DNA of 64,000 bases, taken from Catonia carolina. Its lineage: Eukaryota > Arthropoda > Insecta > Hemiptera > Achilidae. Below are positions 40,490 through 52,464 of the stretch, piece after piece; within the stretch, counting starts at the first letter, position 1; each line of letters begins with the position of its first letter. The position numbers and the translations under genes are program-made. Below the pieces are notes generated by a model. The model was not told the DNA's origin. It searched no databases and was given only the letters and a program-made list of their open reading frames with translations. The DNA lies in contig JAQMRL010000005.1 of NCBI GenBank assembly GCA_035578175.1, positions 58,633,722 to 58,697,721 of the forward strand. The letters are read 5' to 3'.

Positions 40490-41344
40490 CACAGTGAAAA
40501 ATCATACGGCGAGCGCGGAGGCCATTCGATTGTACCACGACGACCAATTCACTCATCAACTTTGGAATTTAAAAACTAACGAACTTCAATATCGAAATGT
40601 GCTGAAGCACCATCTTGTTGCCAGTTGAGCGATTGGATATTGTAAACAGGATTGTTTTTAGTTCCGGAAATACTACTTCCTGCAGCATTTGTTAGTAATT
40701 TTCCGAGTTAACATTTCCCTCAAAAAAATAAGGACCTATTCAGTGCAGTACTCGAAATACCTCCCCATACCATAACACCTGACACATTAAGCTCTTTTAG
40801 AATTACAATGAGGATTTCTATCCGACCAGTACACGCAGTTATGCCGATTAACACGTCCATTGAGTTTGAAACATGCCTTATCAGACCATAAAATTGATCG
40901 CAAAAAGTTTGAATCAGCTTCTGCACGGACAGCGACTGTCTCACAGAATTCCAACCGCCTGTCACTATCGTCCTCATGAAGCGCTTGGAGTACAGATGGA
41001 AGAAGTGGCTTCAATTTTAATTCCTTCATCATCCTTTCCACACTAGTTCATGATAATCTTAGTTTAGAAGATGTTTTACGAGTTGATTTACCAGGACTAG
41101 ATACAAACGCTTCAGCAACCTTTTGTACGTTATCGTCATTGCAAATCGATCGTGAACGACCACACTTCGGGGCTTTTAATACGCTTCCTGTGTTTTCAAA
41201 TTTCTTACTTAACTTTCGTAATTGTTGCAGAGTCTGTAATGACACACCTGGATACTTATCACTAAATTCTTCCAGTACTTTAGCAGTATTTTTACTATGC
41301 TTCCACCACAACTGAAGCATATAAACTCGTTCAGTTGTAAACAT
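40490..41344 (-). pseudogene. Transposase of the Tc1-like element, decayed
   Basis: The N-terminal part (41344-41051) reads MFTTERVYMLQLWWKHSKNT, GVSLQTLQQLRKLSKKFENT and GSVLKAPKCGRSRSIC, a DUF4817-type helix-turn-helix with the GSV linker. After a stop at about 41048 the next frame reads LLPSVLQALHEDDSDRRLEF and ILWSDKACFKLNGRVNRHNC, then VMVWGGISS, the DDE region of Tc1/IS630-like enzymes. At 40500-40560 the antisense of RRGTIEWPPRS-like sequence is still visible. Several frameshifts and stops; dead. Confidence 0.82.
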
Positions 41345-41496
41345 TTTAAAAGTACCGTTACGAAGGAAAAATTAGTACCACTGTTACTAATAACTAATGA
41401 ATGTTGTACGTGATGCTGCCAACATTATACTATTACCAACTTATCAAAATGAAATGACCCATCTCATGGGAAACTCGACATATCGGCCACCCGGTA

Positions 41497-42177
41497 GTTT
41501 GACTAAATATGATTAAAATTTGATTTAAATAACGTAAATTAAAAAAAACTCGTAAGTAAAATTGTATATATCCTTTTTTTAAGAAAATCCTCCTTTTAAG
41601 ACTAATCAGACAATTTTTTTCAAATTGTCATCTGGTAACTACCTATTTGTTACTTCTATCTTTTTAACGTTCAGTCGCCTTTTGAAACACCCGTTATAAT
41701 AAGTTAAAACTTTATTAAAGTAATTCATCAGAATACAATAGTCTTAAATAAAAACAAATGACCGGAAATATATTAATACTTAAGAAAAAAATAATAATGA
41801 TGACTACGGATGATTTAATGACAAACATAAACTGTTGATAATAAAATTTTATTACTATATTATTTGATTTGATTGTCAGCATTAATAAATAATATGAAGA
41901 ATGTCATTAGCATAATGATTATAACACGTAGTGACTAATGTAATAGTACTACTGAAATTATTGGCGGTCATAAACACTGTAGGCCTATAATAAGCTTACT
42001 GTAGCTGAAAATAGACTCCAATTAAAAATAGGCCTTATTCATCTTTTTAAAAGCGGAAAGAGTTCTTTTGTTACAATGCCCTACTGATAGTGCTATCAAA
42101 CTACTATCTCCATTTATCATATGATTCACTCCCCCGGTTCTCCGCACACTTCTCCGTCCTTGGAATCACTTGCATTT
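41497..42177. other. Unassigned stretch
   Basis: No supported feature. Confidence 0.4.
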
Positions 42178-42345
42178 TTTACTCTTTCTTGCCTATATGA
42201 ATACATGGGAAGGAAAATATTGTTTTCATGTCGATTTTTCGAAATCGAGTTTTCAGCGGATCTACACGTTTTCAGACCCCCTGAAACCCAAAAAAACATG
42301 TTTTTAGCGATTGGTGTGTGTGTGTGTGTGCGTGAGCGCGCGTGT
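42178..42345 (+). repeat. Family A start block running into a (GT)n tract
   Basis: TTTACTCTTTCTTGCCTATA, CGAAATCGAGTTTTCAGCGG, TTTTCAGACCCCCTGAAACC, then GT repeats at 42313-42350. The rest of the family is absent. Confidence 0.75.
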
Positions 42346-43329
42346 GTATTATATGTGGAAATCCATTTTTAAAGTAATTTGTTTAACGTTAGGCAATTGG
42401 TTAGTAATAGGCTACTTTTCTTTGGATGTGATTTTTTCTTCGAATAATTGTATCTGTTTATTTATATTAATATTTGCGAAACAATACCTATAATAGTCAC
42501 TATAATGAGGTCTAGTTTAGCACGAGCCATACAGTACTGCATGTAGCGGTGGACTCGCAATGTCTGTTTCACAGCTCTCAGCAAAATGCATAAGCTATAT
42601 TTATAAACTATAAACTACTGAACTTATAAAATTTTAATTATTAAACGTTGACACGCCTATTTAATTAAGTAAGTAAGTAGTGGTAATAAATTAATTGGTA
42701 AGAGTAATGAATATAACATGTTCAAATTTAGACATCAGTTTTATCTTAACACGTCCTATACTCCCTTTTGGAATCTCCTGGATGGAGTTATAAAAAACGT
42801 GCAGTAGATACCTCGGCGTTCAACAACGATACGCACACAAACGTCATGTGCAATTGATTTAATTCTAATCCATGCAATAGAACGAGTAACAAGAAAGTGG
42901 TACATCTACAAAACATGAAAGAAATGAGTAATAGGGCGTTAATAAATTAAAGATCTAGCTTCCTTCCATTCAGCGTGGTTTTCCCTCTACTGAATGAGTA
43001 ACTATTTTATCAGTTTCCAGTGACGCTATCTATAAAATATGTCTATAGTAGTATGTATTTCCGTTCAAATATTATCACTACTTCTTCCTGGTACAGTATG
43101 TAATATTTTCCTGCTTTAGAATATTGTCCTTCAAAAAGCAAAAAGGAAAACAGCTCTTGGGTTTAGTAAGAAAATCTTAATATTCGAATTTTAACCCAAT
43201 CGGTTTATGTGTTCTTATTTTTCTCCTGAATGCGGGCGCGCGTGTTAGTCGTTAGTAAGGACAAAAAATTAAGTATGTATTTTTTGATGTAGTTAGTAAT
43301 GTGTAATAAACAGATATAGTTTAAATACA
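42346..43329. other. Unassigned stretch
   Basis: No supported feature. Confidence 0.4.
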
Positions 43330-43722
43330 CGCCCATAACAGGCAGGTGAAGTGTTAAATTATTTGCCCTCGATCTGCTAGTCCAGGGCTACAACAAATAG
43401 TTCTGTTTCTTATCACATGGTCAGCCAATTATAAATGACTGAAGCATTTAAAAACAGAAGTGATAGAGGTGTAAAAGACATTAGTCAGAGTTATCTCTTC
43501 CGAGAATAATGAATTTCATTATACAACTAGTCCCTGTGGTGAATGAAGTGAATGTATCATTTGCAGGGTGGGAAGTAGATGCTTTTCAGAGGGTTGGGCA
43601 TGCTGATAAGCATACTCTTCCACTCAGTGAGGAAGGCAATTGTAAATCACCTCACTTTGTTTTACTTAAAGCCTTTAGAGGTTCGAACCATCCTTTCGGC
43701 TGATGACCTTAACAACAACAGT
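43330..43722 (+). repeat. Family D repeat, full length
   Basis: GCCCATAACAGGCAGGTGAA to GCTGATGACCTTAACAACAA; the tail is (CAA)n-like. Confidence 0.85.
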
Positions 43723-43849
43723 TTAAATACGAAGTACGTCAATAATTAACGAGACAAATTGAGTTACCTTGATGTTTTAACCATAGCCTACTTATACAGA
43801 TTTTAAGTCTTTTTAAAACTTGTCGTTTTAAGTCTTTGAGAGGGCCGAA

Positions 43850-44320
43850 CAAATGAAAATCAGACGGGCGAGGTCTGTGCTTTAAGGAGGATGAGGACAA
43901 TAATTCCTAGTTCAACCTTTCGATTGTTTGACTCGTTAGCTGAACGATGTGGGGAGGGACGTTGTCATGCAAGAGATTCGCTCCTTTTGAAGAGGGTCAT
44001 TAAGTTTTCGTGTTATCGCGGGTTTAACTTTGTGTTGGAGCACGTTAAAAGAGTATTTACTGTTCACAGTACGTTGTTTTTCTAGTCACAACAAATTGGG
44101 CCTAGCGAGTCCAAGAAGATCGTCAAAATTACTTTACCGGCAGGACGAATTCGGTTGTTTTCACTTAAAGCTTTAAGATTTACCATTTAGATTCGGGCTC
44201 GAAATGGTGAATTCCCATTTCATCACAGGCACGATCTGGAAAGTCATCATCTTCCACTTTAAACCGTTGTTTGAGCTCACAGCAAATTAGAATCCGGATG
44301 TCTTATGGGCTTAAGCAAAC
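43850..44320 (-). pseudogene. Decayed mariner transposase (minus strand)
   Basis: On the minus strand the pieces read FKVEDDDFPDRACDEM, then HHFEPESKW (first catalytic region of mariners), NLLHDNVPPHIVQLTSQTIE (second Asp region) and RPSDFHLFGPL (third Asp region). Frameshifts and stops separate them. Ends were not found. Confidence 0.75.
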
Positions 44321-45079
44321 TGTATTGGAACCCATTTCGAACACGGTTTACGAAACTTCAGGAGGAGGTGGAGGACGAACAGAAGAAGGAGAAATTAAGA
44401 AATTCGAGAAATTTTGACGACTATATTTGCGAATAAATCATTTATAAGATTTTATGTAGGGCAATCGAAACCTCAACTGGTTTTTCAGAACGTTGAAGGT
44501 TAGTGGCATTTGTTCAACCCAAATTAACTTCTTTAAACAGACATACTGTACTGCGGTAAAACACTTTTTACTACACAGTTTTGAAATTCTTGAGTAATTT
44601 TCCGCCGACTTTACACCTTAGAATAGTAAAAATCTTATCCTTGAACGTTGATTTTCCGGCGTACGCGTTTCAAGCTTAGTTGACTTATTGAAATGAAATA
44701 AAGTAGGTTATAATCTGCATTATGACCAACCAGCTGATTAACAGTGCTCCCAAGGTCTCCAACGTGACCTTCAAAAACATCATCATTGTTTTTGAATGAA
44801 CCGTTTTTCTCTACAATAATAATTGTCTTTTCTGTTATTCTCCCCCACCCCACCCGGCATAATTTGTCACATATTGTGAATATTTCGTATGTAATATTAC
44901 AGTATTTTTAACGATAAAAATGGAAATATTTAAAAATATTCCTACAACAATGTTTTTCAAATTAACGTTAAATATAGACCTATGTAGCGTAAATACGGTG
45001 TTTTTGAAAATACGTTAAACTATATTTTATTGAAATTATTAAATTATTTAATAATATTTAATTTAATTATGTTAAATTT
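44321..45079. other. Unassigned stretch
   Basis: No supported feature. Confidence 0.4.
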
Positions 45080-45477
45080 ATTTGTGTTGTTTAGGTCAAC
45101 AGCCGAAAGACTGGTTTGAACCTCTAGACTAGAGGGTTTACTAAGTAAAAACGCGGATTGAGGTGGTTTACTATTGACTTCCTTGCTGAGTTGAAAGAGT
45201 ATGCCTATCAGCACGCCAGGCCCTCCGAAAAGCACCCACTTTCCACGCTGCGAATGACACCTTCACTTCATTCGCTACAGGGTCTGGCTGTATAGAGAAA
45301 TTCATTACTCTCAGAGGAGATCACTCTTGACTAGTGTATTTTAAACCTCTATCTCTTCTGTCTTTCTTAAAAGTTCAGTCATATAATTAGCAGATAAGAA
45401 ACAACTATTTTTTTTAGCCCTGGAACCAACAGATCGAGAGCAATTAATTTAATACTCCACCTGCCAGTTATGGGCAT
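45080..45477 (-). repeat. Family D repeat, full length (minus strand)
   Basis: TGTGTTGTTTAGGTCAACAG to TAATACTCCACCTGCCAGTT and ATGGGCA. Confidence 0.85.
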
Positions 45478-46270
45478 TAAAATTAATTAAATTACATTAA
45501 TTTACCTACCTATATTTAACCTTAACTTGAAGAATATTGGTGTAGAATTTTTTAAATACCTATTTTTTATCGTTAAAAATGTGAAAAATTATGCTGGGGG
45601 GATAAATAAAAACTCTAAATTTGTCTCCTTAATTATTGAACGTCTCTTATACAACAACGAAAACGTTGCTGTATAATTACATTGCAAAATTTATTCAAGA
45701 AAAAAAAGGACCTTTAAAGTTCATTAGCAAATGTTTATAAATAAACCAAACATATTAATTATATGTTAACATACAGGCATTTATAGAGAAATACAGAGAT
45801 AGGTAAAAAAAATAATTAAAAGGAAATGAAAGGGGAGAAAACTTGTTAAGAATTTTAAAAGTAGAAAGGAAATAAAGACGAGATGTATAGTGAAAGAGAG
45901 AGAAAGAGGGGGGGAAACATAACACTAACGAGAATACCTCATTAAACAAAAATAAGAAAAAAAACAGTAAAAAGAAAACGTTTGGTTGTCAGTTGCAGGA
46001 CTAGACTGACTGTGTGTATGGTACACACACTTGGACACATGCACATATGAGAACAGGTGTATGGAATGTGCCACTTTACCAATACTAACCGACTTATAGT
46101 TACTATTACAGGAACTTCCTTCCAATGCACACTATTCTATGGACTATAGATAGATTGGTTGATGGTAGACACCTGCTGATTATTTTTCTTAGACGCGTTT
46201 ACACCAAGTCTTTCATTCGTTTACCCATCACTATTATAACAAACGCCAAATCTGTAGATATTTTTTTTTA
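45478..46270. other. Unassigned stretch
   Basis: Purine-rich run at about 45893-45915. No gene supported. Confidence 0.4.
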
Positions 46271-46282
46271 GGTATTTTCTTT

Positions 46283-46613
46283 AACCCACCGGGTTGGTCT
46301 AGATCTAGAGGTAAAGTCGTCGCCAAAATCAACTGTTTAACAGCTGATTTTCGGAGACGAAGGTTTCTGGTTCGAATCCTAGTAAAGGTAGTTACTTTTA
46401 TACGGATTTGAATGCTAGACAGTGGTTACCGGTGTACTTTGATAGTTGGGGTTCAATTAACCATACTCTCTCAGAAATGGTCGGCCTGGGTCTGTACAAG
46501 ACTACACCTCATTTACACATCATACACATAATCCTCATCTCATTGGGTCATGGGGTTGCTTATTGTTCTGAATTGAACAGATTGCAACGTACACATATTA
46601 GGAATAAAAAAAG
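46283..46613 (+). repeat. tRNA-derived SINE (family C), full length
   Basis: Head CCCACCGGGTTGGTCTAGAT, hairpin AACTGTTTAACAGCTGATTT, B box GGTTCGAATCC, body through CTCATTGGGTCATGGGGTTG, A-rich tail. The duplication GGTATTTTCTT lies at 46271-46281 and again directly after the tail at about 46614. Confidence 0.88.
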
Positions 46614-46627
46614 GTATTTTCTTGTTC

Positions 46628-46665
46628 TCCTTAACCCTTAGAAGCCGGATAGCCCATATATGGTT
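46628..46665. mobile_element. Possible piggyBac-like terminus
   Basis: TTAACCCTTAGAAGCCGGAT has the TTAA-CCC form of a piggyBac end. No partner end or transposase found. Confidence 0.25.
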
Positions 46666-47412
46666 GTTAGATGACGAGTGTGTAAGTACTCAACAGTTTG
46701 TGTAATAGTGAAGGTCATTGTACGCGCACACCGGTAAACATTATAGTAAAATAATAGCTGAATGTATGAGGAAGAAAGTAAGCTATTTAGAAACACATTC
46801 AGGTTAATGGTAAATTTTCTATTGATTTGTGAATGTTGGGATATCACTCAATTCCGGTTCTTTTTGAAGAAAACCGTGTAAAGGCCATATCTCATTTAAA
46901 AATAAGAGTTATAACCGCGTTAATTGATGGTAAAGGTAGGTAAATTGTTCAATGATGCTATTATAGCAAAACCGGTTGAATTGAGTATGACCTATAAAAG
47001 GGAATAAACGCTCCGAAATTTGTAGAATAGCCTATTTCCAGACATTCTTCACAATTGAAATTTTTTCCATACCTAGCTAGTTACTCTACATGTACGAAAA
47101 AAATTATTTTTAGTTCAACCTTTGAGCAGAATTAAAACAAGTTAATTAACATTGTTTGGTGATTAAAGATGTTCACACCTCATTTAAATAAAGGAAAATG
47201 ACTTTTAGACAATCTTTTCCGAGGGGCTATTCTTATACTTAAGATATTTATTGATTTTTGGACAACCCGAATCCGGTTAACCGTGATTCTCCTGCAAATT
47301 TTTTATATTTTTATTTGTTTACTGTTTTTTTAGGTGGGTTTTCAATATTGGGTCATTAAGCAACACAAAATAAATAAATAAATTTTATTGTTCTACGAAA
47401 ATAATAACATTA
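46666..47412. other. Unassigned stretch
   Basis: No supported feature. Confidence 0.4.
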
Positions 47413-47782
47413 CAGGTAGGTGGAGTGTTAAATTATTTGCACTCGATCCGCTAGTTCCAAGCCTACAAAAAATAATTCTGTTTCTTATCACATGGTCAGC
47501 CAATTATATGACAAGCATTTAAGAACAGTAGAGGTAGAGGTGTAAAAGACACTAGTCAGAGTTAACTCCTATGAGAGTAATGAATTTCATTACATAGGCA
47601 GACCCTGTGGTGAATGAAGTGAATGTGTCATTTGCAGGGTGGAAGGAAGATCGTATTCAAGGAGCCTGGCGTGTTGGTAAGCATACTTTTCTACTCAGGA
47701 ATGTAAACCACCTCACTCCTCGTTTTACTTAGTAAAGGATCTAGAGGTTCAAACCAGCCTTTCAGCTGATGACCTAAAAAGA
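47413..47782 (+). repeat. Family D repeat
   Basis: ACAGGTAGGTGGAGTGTTAA to CAGCTGATGACCTAAAAAGA; a small internal deletion in the last third. Confidence 0.8.
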
Positions 47783-48419
47783 GCACTTGAAATAATATTT
47801 ATGTAACAAGTTAAAAATTTAGGGTAAGGAATGATGGAAGGTTTTACTACTGCACAGAACACAAATAGGGGACTAAAAAACAATTTTTTTCACCTTAGTC
47901 ACTAAGGTAACTTGAGGCAGTTCAAACGTGATTTAAAGAAGTCAAGAGAGGATAAAAATAAAAATTGGAATAAATTGAGCAAGGAATGGACATAGTTTAG
48001 ACCACTGATTACTGAATCAAGGGCTTTCATGAAAAACAAAAGCATAAATAGAGCCTACAGAAGAAGAATGAGAGTGGATCGTACAGTGTCTACAATACGA
48101 ATTATGAAAATAGTGTTTAAAGTTACGTGATCGAAAATAGACTAACGCAAAGTAGTGTAAACGTGTCTTTACAGGTGAAGAAGACAAACCACACGCAATG
48201 CAACACACCTACTTAAAGTAGCTCTATTATTTAGACACAAATTCTCCATAATTTCTCACATAGTTTTATTCCTGTACTATACTACTACAACGATATTCTA
48301 TTCGCCAACAATCATAAATTATCTATATAGTGTTGTTTTCAACTCGTTTTTTTACAACTTATAGGATTTTTTTTAAATTTAGGCAAAATAATAAAAATTT
48401 TGACCCTCAGTGAGATACT
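47783..48419. other. Unassigned stretch
   Basis: No supported feature. Confidence 0.4.
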
Positions 48420-48905
48420 TTTTTTGTCATTAGTCCCTCGACTGGTTTGATGCAGTTCTCCAAGCTATTCTATCTTACGCAAGTCGTTTCATATCTACAT
48501 ACCTGTAACACCCTACATCGATTGTAATTTGCTTTATATATTCTAACCTTTGCCTACCCCTACAATTCACTCCCACAATGTTACCCTTCATTATTGATAG
48601 ACCAATACCTAGATGTCTTAAGATTTGCCCTACTAGCCTATCCCTAATTCTGGTAAGATGCTTCCAAATAGTTATTTTTTCATCCACTCGCCTAAGAACC
48701 TCTAAATTACTTATTTTGACCACACACTTAATCTTTCACATTTACCTTTAACACCACGTTTCAAAAGCTTCTATCCTCTTCCTCTGTACAGGCCCACCCT
48801 TAGTATGTAAATGTTTGTAGTCAGTAAGCTGTTTTTCATTTCAAAGGCTTTTCTAGCTTGAACAATTCTACTTCTCATATCACTTGTGCTTCTACCATTC
48901 TTTGT
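48420..48905 (-). pseudogene. LINE 3' end, minus strand
   Basis: On the minus strand 48723-48475 reads MVKISNLEVLRRVDEKITIW, HLTRIRDRLVGQILRH and GRQRLEYIKQI, then the 3' end CATCAAACCAGTCGAGGGAC. Upstream, frames give LINE ORF2 C-terminal pieces. It is the same family as 49385-50270, in the opposite orientation. Confidence 0.72.
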
Positions 48906-49049
48906 TATTTATTTATATAGTGAGATATAATAAATAAAATTGGTTTACTTTTTACCAGAATTTATTCCAAACTTACTTTTTTGGGTATTATTTGGAGAAC
49001 ATAAACTCCAATTGCGGGTAATCTAACAGTCGTACTAAAAAAAGTTTGA

Positions 49050-49384
49050 AATAAAAGTTATAGGTTTTAAATATTCTACAAATTTTATTATAGGGTACCC
49101 TTTTGCCCTAGAATGCATTTAAGGCCGCAATCTTAAAAAAAATCATTTTTGTTTTACGAAAGCACAACTTCCTTAAGAATTTCAGCAGTCATTTGGCTTA
49201 TCCTGTCTCGTAGAGCATAAACATGTAGACTACCTAAATTTGCCGATTAAAAAAAATCGCGGGAGTGAAAAATCACTCTAATAAACTACAACTTCCGTTT
49301 GACCAATAGTGAATAAAATGTTCGTTTCGGGTCTTCTTATGGTACCAAACTTAAGCTCCAAGTTCTAACTTAATACGATATAGG
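49050..49384 (-). repeat. Family A repeat, partial (minus strand)
   Basis: Inverted internal blocks, with GAATTTCAGCAGTCATTTGG and CAACTTCCGTTTGACCAATA; ends against the LINE fragment. Confidence 0.65.
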
Positions 49385-50272
49385 AATTAAATACAAAGAT
49401 AGGAAAGTTATCTACGGTCTGTATAAGAATCAAACGGTTGTTTTGAGGGGTACAAAAAAAACTACTGTAAGAAAAGGTATACGACAAGGATGTTCTTTGT
49501 CATCACTACTTTTTAACTTGTATATAGAACAGACTATAAATGAAGTGAAGGAACTTTGACGCAGGAATAAAAATTCAAGGAGAAACAATAAAAATGCTGA
49601 GATTCGCCGATGATATAAGTAGTATTAGCAGAGACAAAGAAAGAACTAGAGGATGTCTTAAATGGAATGGATGAGATCAGGAAATTGAGGAATTCTGCTA
49701 TCTAGGGAGTAAAATAACGATGGATGGTAGAAGCACAAGTGATATCAAAAGTAGAATTGCTCAAGCTAGAAAAGACTTTGAAATAAAAAAAACAGCTTAC
49801 GGACTACAAACATTGATTTACACACTAGGAATAATTTCTTAAAACACTACGTTTGGAGTGTAGCATTATACGGGAATGAAACGTGGGTGATAGGGGCTGT
49901 AGAGGATAAAAGAAGAGTATAGAAGCTTTTAAAACGTGATATTATAGGAAAATGTGAAAGATGAGGTGGGTGGTCAAAATAAGTAATTTAGTGGTTCTTA
50001 GGCGAGTGGATGAAGAAGGAAGTATACGGAAGCATCTTACCAGAAACAGGGATAGGATAGTGGGGCATATCTGAAGACATCCAGGTATTGGTCTGTCAAT
50101 AATGGAGGGTAATATTGAGGAAGTGAATTTTAGGGGGAAGCAAAGATTAAAATATATAAAGCAAATTACAAACGATCTAGGGTGTTTACAGGTATGTAGA
50201 TATGAAACGACTTGCGCAAGATAGAACAGCTTGGAGAACTGCATCAATCCAGTCGAGAGACTGATGACAAAA
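49385..50272 (+). pseudogene. Decayed non-LTR retrotransposon, RT and C-terminal region
   Basis: Frame-shifted pieces read RQGCSLSSLLFNLYIEQTIN, GIKIQGETIKMLRFADDI (catalytic FADD), FCYLGSKITMDGRSTSDIKS and HYVWSVALYGNETWVIG, then LRRVDEEGSIRKHLTRNRDR. It ends with AGTCGAGAGACTGATGACAA and an A-run. RTE- or CR1-like; the exact clade is not settled. Confidence 0.78.
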
Positions 50273-50460
50273 AAAACGATATTCCGTTCTTGAGATATTT
50301 TATCACACACCAAAAACAAGACTAATCGTTAAAAACATGTTCTTTGGGTTCAGGGGGCCTGAAAACTTGTATATTCGGTGAAAACTCTTATTTATAAAAA
50401 TCGACATGAAAACAATATTTTTCTTCTCTGTATACTCATATAGGGCAAGAGAAAGTAAAA
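50273..50460 (-). repeat. Family A end (minus strand)
   Basis: TTGGGTTCAGGGGGCCTGAA, AAAATCGACATGAAAACAAT, then GGCAAGAGAAAGTAAAACTA. Confidence 0.75.
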
Positions 50461-51265
50461 CTAACCGGGGTCATCCCATTGGGAGCTTAGACCAAACTAG
50501 AAAAAAACTTATCAATTAAAGTTTATGTAGAAAGTAAGTTTCTACCAGCTAAATAGAATGGCCCAGTGATGTATGCTATTAAAAATAAAATTCAAAAGAT
50601 AGCCTACACTATCTCCTAACTGTTTATAATAATACAAACTATAACATATGATATGATAATTAGTAGGTAATTGTTTTTTTTAAATAATAATTATTTAAAG
50701 ATTTTTATCTGAAAGAATTTTCATAACTAATTAATTAATTAACTTATTTAATTAGGCTATAAATTTAGTAAGTAAGTGAGTTAAGTACCATTTAAAAAAG
50801 TAAAAATCGTTTTATGTAAATTAAGTTGAGAGGTAATAAAAGTGAAATTAAATTAAAAAGACTTCAACTAGGCTACGCATGCTGATGTAAATATAATTTA
50901 TACCAAAGCGATACGACTGCAGTTGTTTATTCAGATCGTAAGTAGGGCTACTAAGAAAGTTTTTACCAATAAACGATGCGGTTGTTCGCACGAACTTTCT
51001 CGTTATCGTAAACGAGGAGCAATACAGTGCTCGTTTATCCGGACTAACTGGGACCAAAGACAATCCGGAAAATCGAATATCCGGGTAATACGGATAATAC
51101 AATTAACAAAATATGTAAAGTAAACATTTCTTTTGCTCAGGTCTGCGCTTGCCGTCAATATATTAATTTAGTATTCAAATCCGTATAAAAGTGCCATCAA
51201 GTGCTGTGAATACAGGTGATTTTAGCTAACTTTACTAAGTAAAGTTTCACGTAGTGATTCTTCTG
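50461..51265. other. Mostly unassigned; one pogo-like terminus
   Basis: TACAGTGCTCGTTTATCCGG at about 51024-51043 looks like a Tigger/pogo end, with AATATCCGGG near 51076. No partner end is found. Otherwise nothing supported. Confidence 0.35.
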
Positions 51266-51656
51266 CCCATAACAGACAGGTGGGTGTCAAATTATTTACA
51301 CTCCAATCTATTTGTTGCAGGGCTAAAATAAATAGTTCTGTTTCGTAACACATGGTCAGTCAATTAAATGACTGAATCATTTAAGAACAGAAGAGGTATA
51401 GGTGTAAAAGACACTAATCAGAGTTATCTCCTCTTAAAGTAATGAATTTCATTATACAGCCAGACCCTGTGGTGAATGAAATGAAGGTGTCATTTGCAGA
51501 GTGGCAGATATGTGCTTTTTAGAGGGCCCGGCATACTGATAAGCGTACTTTTCCACTCAGTGAAGAAGAAGGCAAAAGCACCTCACTCCTCGTTTTACTA
51601 AGTAAAACCTCTACAGGTTCCGTCATCAGCCTTTTGGCTGATGACGTAATCAACAA
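51266..51656 (+). repeat. Family D repeat, full length
   Basis: GCCCATAACAGACAGGTGGG to GGCTGATGACGTAATCAACA. Confidence 0.85.
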
Positions 51657-51667
51657 CAGTTTGATTC

Positions 51668-52305
51668 TAAATTGTGGTAAAATAATTTAGTACATGATTG
51701 TAGAGCTAAACATAAGAAAAAGAGTTCATATAAACATATATCCACAAGCGCTTGATTAGCAAGTTACAGCTAGCAAAAATTTCGCCCCGATTTAAGTTCC
51801 CCCGCTGAAATACAATGTACTGAATTTTTTGGGGGCTACTTTTTGCGGAAAATATGGTGGATTTATTTATCCACCATATTTATCGATATTTTTAAGGTGA
51901 TTTTTCATATAATTCCACCATATTTGAAGTTAAAAGTAGCTCCCAAAAAATTTAGTATCATTGTATTTTTCACTAGGGTAACTGAAATCGGGGCGTAATT
52001 TTTCGCCAACCGCTTTGGCGTAGTTGGTAACGAGCTCGTCTCTCATCATGCGGTCGTGGGTTCGAATCTCACTCAGGTACGACATATTTTCATACGTTAC
52101 AAAAAATCATTTCATCCTCGCACAGTTACACCCCAACGTTGTGGCTAATGACCGTTGCAGTTGATGCGACGTTAAATAAATAAAAAAAATAATTTGTCGC
52201 TAGTTGTATGTAACTTGCTAATGAAGCGCTTGCGGACATATGTTTATTTGAACTTTTTTCTTATTTTTAGCCCTACAATCATGTATTAAATTATTTTACC
52301 ACAAT
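51668..52305. mobile_element. Palindromic element split by a SINE
   Basis: The outer arms pair AATTGTGGTAAAATAATTTA (about 51671) with its inverse at about 52280-52303, then GCTTGATTAGCAAGTTACAG with CTTGCTAATGAAGC, then TTTCGCCCCGATTTAAGTTC with its inverse at about 51980-52003. The inner arms meet around GGTGGATTTATTTATCCACC. A family B SINE (52007-52190) sits in the right arm; without it the element is about 450 bp. Confidence 0.88.
52007..52190 (+). repeat. tRNA-derived SINE (family B) inside the palindrome
   Basis: Head AACCGCTTTGGCGTAGTTGG, B box GGTTCGAATCT, tail GATGCGACGTTAAATAAATA. The duplication is AATTTTTCGC (51997-52006) and AATTTGTCGC (52191-52200). Confidence 0.88.
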
Positions 52306-52464
52306 TTATAATCAATCTGTAAATGGAACGTTACCTTATAAAGTTAGTTACTTTCATACGGATTTGAATACTAGACAGGGGTTACCGGTGTACTTTGACG
52401 GTTTCAATTAACCATACTATCTTAGGAATAGTCGGCCTGAGTCTCTACAAGACTACATGTAATA

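Larger units (their letters stand above)
39141..41494 (-). mobile_element. Tc1-like transposon (DUF4817-type) with a foldback insertion
   Basis: The ends CAGGTGACCCATATGTCAGT and the inverted CCGGGTGGCCGATATGTCGA are flanked by TA (39139-39140 and 41495-41496). The transposase lies on the minus strand. The left end is split by a palindromic element at 39171-40205. Remnant sequence to the right of the split (about 40215-40480) matches 14110-14385 of the other copy. Confidence 0.85.
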
